Source: an uncultured Myxococcales bacterium (GTDB lineage Bacteria; Myxococcota_A; UBA9042). From it: DNA of 60,335 nt. A program made the position numbers and the translations under genes. This document shows, piece by piece, positions 55,242-60,335 of the stretch. A model generated the notes under the pieces. The model searched no databases. It was not told the DNA's origin and worked only from the letters and a program-made list of their open reading frames with translations. The stretch's first letter is position 1, and each line of letters opens with the position of its first letter. Location: the NCBI GenBank assembly GCA_903896545.1, contig CAITYF010000170.1, positions 1 to 60,335 on the forward strand, written 5' to 3'.

Positions 55242-56983
55242 TTCAAATTTCATCCATTCACAATATCGACCTGACTGCGGCCGCACTCGCCTTGCGCCTT
55301 TTTCCCCAACGCCAAGTCGTTGTCTATTTGAACGAGCATCCAGATGTCCCGCTGGATGGCTCGCACAGAGTGCACGTTGCTCGTGGCGCGCTGCCGTTGC
55401 TCGCGTGGGACCACGATGGGAGTGTCTGGCGTCAGCGGTTTTGGCCCTTTGACATCGGTGCTGCCCCCCCTCCCGCGCCGAGACCGTGGTCAGCCGATGA
55501 AATGGGGTTGGTGGATCCCAGGAACCTCTGGTCTGGCGCTTTGTCAAACGAAGCGAGGGATCGATTCGGCAAGTTGGTCGACACCGCGAATGGTGTTCTC
55601 GAGAAACTTTCACCGACCTCTCCGTGGACCACGGCTAGCGGCGAGGCACAGGCGGCGCTCATTTCGCACATCGTTGGCGAGCTTGCGGGCCGGGAAATAG
55701 CCGTGCTGCCGTATACCGCACGCCACGGAGTTGAGTTAGATGAATTTTGCCTCGCTTTCTTTTGGCGTCTCGTTTCAGCAACTGATGCCGCGTCCCCCAG
55801 ACGGTTGCGTTTCATAGGCGGAGGAAATATTGAAATTCGTACGCCGGAAGAACCAAATTGGGTGCGAATCACTGGGATGAAAAGTGGCGGACTGAAAGGC
55901 GTCGAACTGACCGTGGATGGGCGTGCGAATTCGATATTCATTCCGCACCAACGCTGCGAATCGGTTTTGACTGGCTTGCGATTCCGTGGACCCCTTGAAC
56001 TTGGTGTTCTGTGCAGCATGGGCGTGCCAGTCGATCTCCCATGGTACGCTCAGGCACGATTCTTTGAGAAGCGGCCCGACAGTTTCTACGGCGTTGAACT
56101 GATTTCGCCAATTTCCGTTTCGTCCAAACTGAGGGTTGCGGCCGCCGTCGGCGGGGGAGGGCAACGCCTCGAGCCTTCAGGCTACTCGCTACTGGAGTTT
56201 GATTGCATGGAAGTATCGGGGACTCTGGCACGCCTTCTCCGTGTTCCGATCCCGAATTTCGAGGACTTAGCGGACTGGAGACTGCTGATTTCGAGATTTC
56301 CACAAGCTTCGCAAAAGCTGTCGAAATCTCAGTCGAGCGTCCGCGCACTGCGTGCCGGCCTTGAGGCTGAATCCGATCTGCCAGCGTCCGAAGTGAACGC
56401 TATCATCGAATTCGGCGGTTCGACGTCCGACCGTCAGCCCATGAGGTACGGGCGTGTTGGGGTAGTCTTTCTGAGGCTCTTGCTGGCCTTGAAACAATGG
56501 CTGTTTACGCGAGGGCTCCGGGTACCCGAGACAGAGGTCATGGACTTCCTGGAGAGGGCGGGCTGGGTGTCCGCCTCCGGTCTGTCGATCACCACCGTTT
56601 GCGCCAAACTAAGGGCAGTTTTGGAGCCCACTGTCGCGTGGTTGACTGAAATGGGATTTGACCCCGATCGAGCCACCTTGATCCGACGAACAATTGATCA
56701 ACTGGAAATGGACGCGAATCGGTCACCGACGCTTCTGTTTTCACGGGAAGGATTGCGCTCGGACCTTTCTGTCTTGGGACACGCGATCGCACTCGTGCGG
56801 ATGGTAGTCGACGAGTACTATCAGTTCGCCGCCTTCATCTGTGGCGGGGTACTGAAGATGAGCAGTTTGGTGGCATGGATGGTTGTCGGGCCGGGACGAT
56901 TTCGAGAGCTAATCGATCAGCTCTTGTCCCGGAGATTGAGGGACAGGCTATATTTCGAGCCGATATTTTGGGAACTTGAATAG
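55226..56983 (+). CDS. Unrecognised 585-residue protein
   Basis: Starts at GTG 55226 inside the HNH gene. I recognise no family. The N-terminal part (about 1-60) reads like the nucleotide-hydrolysing or DHH/hydrolase entry strand HNIDLTAAALALRLF, with a beta strand then an Asn-Ile-Asp; this is suggestive only. The rest is mixed alpha/beta without visible TM helices. A plausible partner or scaffold of the HNH protein, based on coupling. The base composition of 54.8-57 kb looks more AT-rich than the surroundings, which suggests transfer. Confidence 0.6.
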   Translation: MDDFVVQISSIHNIDLTAAALALRLFPQRQVVVYLNEHPDVPLDGSHRVHVARGALPLLAWDHDGSVWRQRFWPFDIGAAPPPAPRPWSADEMGLVDPRNLWSGALSNEARDRFGKLVDTANGVLEKLSPTSPWTTASGEAQAALISHIVGELAGREIAVLPYTARHGVELDEFCLAFFWRLVSATDAASPRRLRFIGGGNIEIRTPEEPNWVRITGMKSGGLKGVELTVDGRANSIFIPHQRCESVLTGLRFRGPLELGVLCSMGVPVDLPWYAQARFFEKRPDSFYGVELISPISVSSKLRVAAAVGGGGQRLEPSGYSLLEFDCMEVSGTLARLLRVPIPNFEDLADWRLLISRFPQASQKLSKSQSSVRALRAGLEAESDLPASEVNAIIEFGGSTSDRQPMRYGRVGVVFLRLLLALKQWLFTRGLRVPETEVMDFLERAGWVSASGLSITTVCAKLRAVLEPTVAWLTEMGFDPDRATLIRRTIDQLEMDANRSPTLLFSREGLRSDLSVLGHAIALVRMVVDEYYQFAAFICGGVLKMSSLVAWMVVGPGRFRELIDQLLSRRLRDRLYFEPIFWELE

Positions 56984-56994
56984 GCGAGCGGTTA

Positions 56995-57675
56995 ATGAGA
57001 CGTTCAACGTGGCTCGATGGAGCTTTCATTGCAGGTAGGCTGGCAACGGTACTTCTGGGGCGCGCCGCCAGCGAGCCGAAGCCTCTGCTTGTCGGTTTGG
57101 GAGGCGATGGAGGCCTTGGGAAAACCAGCCTCGGGGAACAGATCCGTGGAATCGACGATTCGATCCTGCTTATTTCAACTGACGGTTTTCTTCGGGATCG
57201 TAAGGATCGGGGTGGCTACGCGCTCGGAGAGTGCTCTGATTCAAAATTTACGAACTTTCCACCACTTTTGAATTCCATTTCCGAAGCCTTGGGAAGGGGC
57301 TCGAACGTTATAATTCCGCAATATGATCACCGGCGGGGAAGCGTAGGTTCGGTCAAGATGTTCGACGCAAGTCGATGTCGCTGCATCATCGTCGAGGGCA
57401 GCATTGTAGCCAACCCCATCATGTGGCCGATGTTTGATATTCGACTGTTGATTGACGGTCCTGACGGCACACGACGTCGATTGAGGCGTGTGGTGGACCT
57501 GAATGAGAGGGGGTACACCGCTGCCCAGTTCAGGTCTCAATGGAGATACCACCTTGCAGCGTACCGCAACGTCATCGCGCCCCGCCGCCAGATCGCGGAT
57601 CTCTGCCTTGACGTTTCGAAGGACAGACAATACAAGGTGGCCGGCGGTTCGCTCGCGAGTTCATTGCGCTGGTAG
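56995..57675 (+). CDS. Uridine-kinase-like P-loop protein
   Basis: A 226-residue P-loop kinase. Walker A is GLGGDGGLGKTSL (about residues 35-47), with STDGFLRDRKDRGG, IPQYDHRRGS and IIVEGSIVANP in the order seen in uridine kinases and phosphoribulokinases, where they bind the substrate. R-rich RRRLRRVVDLNERGYT would be the lid. It lies 11 bp after the preceding gene. In this cluster it may phosphorylate a nucleoside or a signal rather than act in pyrimidine salvage. Confidence 0.72.
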   Translation: MRRSTWLDGAFIAGRLATVLLGRAASEPKPLLVGLGGDGGLGKTSLGEQIRGIDDSILLISTDGFLRDRKDRGGYALGECSDSKFTNFPPLLNSISEALGRGSNVIIPQYDHRRGSVGSVKMFDASRCRCIIVEGSIVANPIMWPMFDIRLLIDGPDGTRRRLRRVVDLNERGYTAAQFRSQWRYHLAAYRNVIAPRRQIADLCLDVSKDRQYKVAGGSLASSLRW

Positions 57676-57679
57676 GTTA

Positions 57680-57860
57680 AGCAGTAAACCGGTCTGGGTC
57701 CACCAGACAGATGAAGGTGCAACTCCTTCCCCGCGCTCCATGTCGAGCGGCCTTGCAGTAGACCGGCTTCTGAGAAGACGAGCCATTTCTGTACCGCCAA
57801 CTGGGTTAGCGCGCGAAGTCTTGGCGCCTTGCCTTAGACGCCGGGGGGCGCTAGGTCCTA
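57680..57860 (+). other. Structured non-coding stretch, possible group II intron scrap
   Basis: Between the kinase and the IS4 transposase lie stacked hairpins: GTCTGG/CCAGAC (57692-57697 with 57703-57708) and GAAGG/CCTTC around TGCAACT (57713-57717 with 57725-57729). The phrase GAAGGTGCAACTCCTTC recalls domain I of bacterial group II introns, but no maturase ORF or intron ends are present. A recalled resemblance, not a confirmed match. Confidence 0.25.
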
Positions 57861-57930
57861 AGGATCCCGCAAATCTCGCCACAACATCATATCTATCATA
57901 AACTTGTGTCGAGGCGCGGAGGCCTCGCGC

Positions 57931-59379
57931 ATGACTTCTGGCTCTATCAAGCAATGGGTTTCCGAGACGGGTCTCGGCCAAGAATACGCCGCCGACCTTG
58001 GCAACACGCGTCGCAATCAGCGTGCGCGGCGCGTCGGCACGGCGCTTGCCGCCAAGCCGGAACTGTCGTTTCCGAAAGTCTTTGAGGACGAGGCTGGGCT
58101 TGAGGGCGCGTACCGCCTGCTACGCCATCCGGAGGTCGACTGGCGCGCGCTGGCCGCGCCGCACGTGGACCGAACGCTGGGGCGTGCGGCGGCGCTGGGG
58201 CCGGAGGTCGTGGTCGCGCATGACACGACCGATGTCGCGCTGCGCACGTATTGGCAGGACGAGCGGCGCGAGCACATGTCGCGCTTTTCTTCGCGGACAC
58301 AGGGCTTTTTCGTCCATACGAGCGTGGCGATCTCCGCGCTGGGGCGCGCGGTGCCGCTGGGGGTCTTGAATGCGCAGCCGTTCGTGCACCTTTCAGGGCT
58401 CGACGCCGATGATGTGGAATCGGCGGAGTACTGGGAGCAGGAAGGTGGCCTGTACGATAACGAGATGGAACGATGGGCAAATTCGGTGGCATCGACCGAC
58501 GATGCCTTGCGCGAACGCGGTGTCTCGGCGATTCACGTGGCGGACAGCGAGACGGACAGCTACGGTCTTCTTTCGTGGATGAAGCAGTGTGAATTCCGCT
58601 TTGTGGTGCGGTGCGATGCCCAGCGCAAGCTGCAGTGCGACGGCGGTCTGAGGGACGTCGGCGTGGTGCGAGCACAGCTCGGCGAACGGTTTGAGCTGCG
58701 ATCCGGCAAGAAGACCGACCGGAATCCACCTCGACGCGCACGCGAGGCGGAACTGACCGTGCGCACCGGCGTGGTCACGCTGCGGCGCGCGAAGAAAACC
58801 GCGGATGCCAGCTGGTCTCCCAGCACCGACGCGCAGCCCAAGACGCTGACGCTGCACCTGGTCGAGGCGGTCGAACTCAACCCGCCGACCGGCGAAAAGG
58901 GCGTGCGGTGGCTGCTGCTGACGACCGAGCCCATCGAGACGCAAGCCCAAGTGCTGCGCGTCATTGACCTGTACCGCCGGCGCTGGCTGATTGAGGAGTA
59001 CTTCAAGGCGCTCAAGACCGGATGTCGCATCGAGGATCGGCAGATGGAAAGCATGGCGACGATGCTCTGCGTGCTCGCGCTGCTGATTCCGGCAGCGTGG
59101 CGTCTGCTCCTGCTGCGCGCCATTGTCGGTGAGGCGCCGGACACGAAGTGGAAAAACCTGCTGACGCCGCTGGAATTCAAGCTGCTGAGCCTGAGAGTCA
59201 AGAAGGCCAAGCTCGGCCCGGACGCGACTGTGGCGCAATGCATCGCGGCGATTGCCAAGATAGGCGGGCACCTGCCGCGAAACGGACCGCCCGGGTGGCA
59301 AACGCTACACGCGGGGTGGCGATCGCTGCAGGATATGGCGCTGGGGGTGAGGCTTTCGCGGGATTTGATCAATGATTAG
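57931..59379 (+). CDS. IS4-family (Tn5-like) transposase
   Basis: A 482-residue transposase, close to the 476 of Tn5 Tnp. ATG 57931 is eight bases after GGAGG. The catalytic DDE appears as VAHDTTDV (first Asp), HVADSETDSYGL (second Asp) and the YREK-type motif YRRRWLIEEYFKALKTG (Glu). All are present, so the enzyme may be active. I could not define inverted repeats or a duplication around it. A CGAGGC/GCCTCG hairpin precedes the start. Confidence 0.93.
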   Translation: MTSGSIKQWVSETGLGQEYAADLGNTRRNQRARRVGTALAAKPELSFPKVFEDEAGLEGAYRLLRHPEVDWRALAAPHVDRTLGRAAALGPEVVVAHDTTDVALRTYWQDERREHMSRFSSRTQGFFVHTSVAISALGRAVPLGVLNAQPFVHLSGLDADDVESAEYWEQEGGLYDNEMERWANSVASTDDALRERGVSAIHVADSETDSYGLLSWMKQCEFRFVVRCDAQRKLQCDGGLRDVGVVRAQLGERFELRSGKKTDRNPPRRAREAELTVRTGVVTLRRAKKTADASWSPSTDAQPKTLTLHLVEAVELNPPTGEKGVRWLLLTTEPIETQAQVLRVIDLYRRRWLIEEYFKALKTGCRIEDRQMESMATMLCVLALLIPAAWRLLLLRAIVGEAPDTKWKNLLTPLEFKLLSLRVKKAKLGPDATVAQCIAAIAKIGGHLPRNGPPGWQTLHAGWRSLQDMALGVRLSRDLIND

Positions 59380-59622
59380 GCTAGGTCAGAACCACGCACT
59401 GGCAAGAGCGCGGAGGCTGACAAGTAGGATTCAGTGGGCCGTCCGACCAGTTCGTATTTATTCGAGGTCTCCATCAAGCCCGAATTGCTCTGGCTGCGGG
59501 CAGCCGATGACCCCATGACATTCCGAGTCGCACTCGACGTCCTCAGCCACGTTCACGTGATTCGGTGGTCGCGGTAGGGACGGCGGTTTTCGTCCAGCTG
59601 CCCCTACCGCGACCGGTGCTCC
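59380..59622. other. Spacer between IS4 and IS66
   Basis: No gene is seen. A 13-bp perfect stem (GGTCGCGGTAGGG 59567-59579, CCCTACCGCGACC 59602-59614, 22-nt loop) ends eight bases before the IS66 end. The IS4 right end is expected in the first part. Confidence 0.35.
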
Positions 59623-59695
59623 GTAACCGGCCAGTAATCCCCGCCCTGACACAGCTCCGACATGGCCGCACACTTCCCGCCCGGAGGTGTCCGCC

Positions 59696-60064
59696 ATGCT
59701 CGATCTCAGCCAAGTCCCCGATTTCACGCCCCGCAAATCCACCCGCCGCGACCCTTGGAGCGAGGACGAAGCCCGTGCGGTTCTCGCCGCCGCCAGCCGG
59801 AGCGGCCTTTCACTCTCCGCTTTCGCCCGCCGGCATGGCCTGTCCGACCGCACGCTGTACTGGTGGCAGATGCGGACGCATGCACACCCGAATGTCGAGC
59901 CCGCGACTCGATCCTTTGTGCGCGTATGCACGCAATCACTCCCGAATCGCGAAGTGTCGGGAATCGAGATTGTCGTCGCCGACGCCGTCATTCGCGTCGC
60001 CCCCGGCTTCTGCGCGCAGACGCTTGCCCAGACCGTCGCCGCTTTGCGCACGATCCCGTGCTGA
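59696..60064 (+). CDS. tnpA: IS66 accessory protein TnpA, second element
   Basis: A 122-residue homologue of the TnpA at 19000-19368, with the same helix-turn-helix text (GLSLSAFARRHGLSDRTLYWW) and the same end (VAALRTIPC). ATG 59696 is eight bases after GGAGG. The C-terminal half (about 80-122) is nearly identical to the first copy; the middle differs. Confidence 0.92.
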   Translation: MLDLSQVPDFTPRKSTRRDPWSEDEARAVLAAASRSGLSLSAFARRHGLSDRTLYWWQMRTHAHPNVEPATRSFVRVCTQSLPNREVSGIEIVVADAVIRVAPGFCAQTLAQTVAALRTIPC

Positions 60065-60335
60065 GCCTGCCGCCGTCGACGCGGATCTGGCTCGCGCTCG
60101 CGCCCTGCGACATGAGAAAGGGATTCTACTCGCTGCTCGCCGAAGCCCGCGTGCGCTGGCAGGGGCACGACCCGCTGGCCGGCGATTTGTACATCTTCCT
60201 CGGCCGGCAAAAGACGACCGTGAAGGTAATTTGGTGGTCGCCGGGCGGGATGTCGATGTACAGCAAAAGGCTCGAGAAGGGCGTTTTCCGCCTGCCGGCC
60301 GTGCGCCCGGGCGAGACGTCGGTGGCGATGGCGGC
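60058..60335 (+). CDS. tnpB: IS66 accessory protein TnpB, partial
   Basis: Begins at GTG 60058 overlapping the tnpA stop as in the first copy and runs off the window after 92 codons. WLALAPCDMRKGFYSL and GDLYIFLGRQKTTVKV are intact. Confidence 0.9.
   Translation, partial: MLSLPPSTRIWLALAPCDMRKGFYSLLAEARVRWQGHDPLAGDLYIFLGRQKTTVKVIWWSPGGMSMYSKRLEKGVFRLPAVRPGETSVAMA

Larger units (their letters stand above)
59623..60335 (+). mobile_element. Second IS66-family element, truncated by window end
   Basis: Begins with GTAACCGGCCAG, which resembles the tnpA-side end of the complete IS66 (GTAACCGCCCAG). tnpA and the first part of tnpB follow on the plus strand, opposite in direction to the first copy. 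Sequence differences show it is a different element of the same family. The right end and the duplication lie outside the window. Confidence 0.85.

Noticed and set aside
57841..59460. Tn5-type 19-bp ends around the IS4 transposase
   Set aside because: ACTTGTGT at 57902 recalls the Tn5 end, but the rest does not match and no inverted partner was found.

Overview
The window is about 60 kb of GC-rich DNA (about 60% by eye) from a Gram-negative bacterium. Several predicted lipoproteins, a periplasm-directed lysozyme and two-component signalling genes support an outer-membraned host. A Cys-rich CxxDxDC-type motif in one lipoprotein is common in Myxococcota and related Deltaproteobacteria, but I would not name a genus. 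The region reads as an accessory island: one tyrosine recombinase, two IS66-family elements, a 63-bp IS66 miniature, an IS4/Tn5-like element and an IS630 remnant sit among toxin, protease, signalling and defence-like genes. I see no tRNA, rRNA or CRISPR array.

Left part (1-7.5 kb): a XerC/D-like recombinase, a DUF1016_N-like protein without its nuclease domain, a large AAA_13/RloC-like ATPase with a zinc-hook CxxC, a convergent metallo-beta-lactamase-fold hydrolase and a small two-TM protein. Middle-left (8.2-15.2 kb): a tightly coupled run of methyltransferase, ThiF-like adenylyltransferase, membrane histidine kinase, receiver-kinase hybrid and NarL-type regulator, followed by a FeeM/LuxI-like acyltransferase and a second DUF1016_N-like paralogue. 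This block is bracketed by two copies of the perfect palindrome TGTTCACGCGCGTGAACA. A signal-making and signal-sensing unit is the most economical reading, but it is inference.

Protease block (15.6-21 kb): a V8/trypsin-like protease with its own promoter and possible operators, then a complete IS66 element (8-bp duplication ATTGAACA), then a thermolysin-like M4 protease with an emfourin-type inhibitor directly downstream. The 63-bp IS66 miniature (8-bp duplication GTCGAACA) lies just upstream of the serine protease.

Toxin block (22-46.9 kb): a giant TcA-type Tc toxin subunit with a peptidoglycan-binding N-terminus, a fused TcB-TcC (SpvB/Rhs) protein with a glycine-rich hydrophobic C-terminal cargo domain, a small coupled ORF that may be an immunity or accessory protein, a class 3 lipase, a Pro-rich membrane protein, a GH25 lysozyme without signal peptide, a lipoprotein and a four-TM protein. 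The lysozyme, membrane proteins and lipoproteins together resemble a lysis-type (type 10) release cassette for the Tc toxin, which is a hypothesis.

Right part (47.3-57.7 kb): a lipoprotein, a small helical protein, two different large P-loop ATPases separated by a Cys4 one-TM microprotein, then a strong sigma-70 promoter driving an alpha/beta hydrolase, an HNH endonuclease, an unrecognised 585-residue protein and a uridine-kinase-like P-loop protein. Both sets look like uncharacterised, possibly defensive, operons. The window closes with a possible group II intron scrap, an IS4-family transposase and the truncated start of a second IS66 element.
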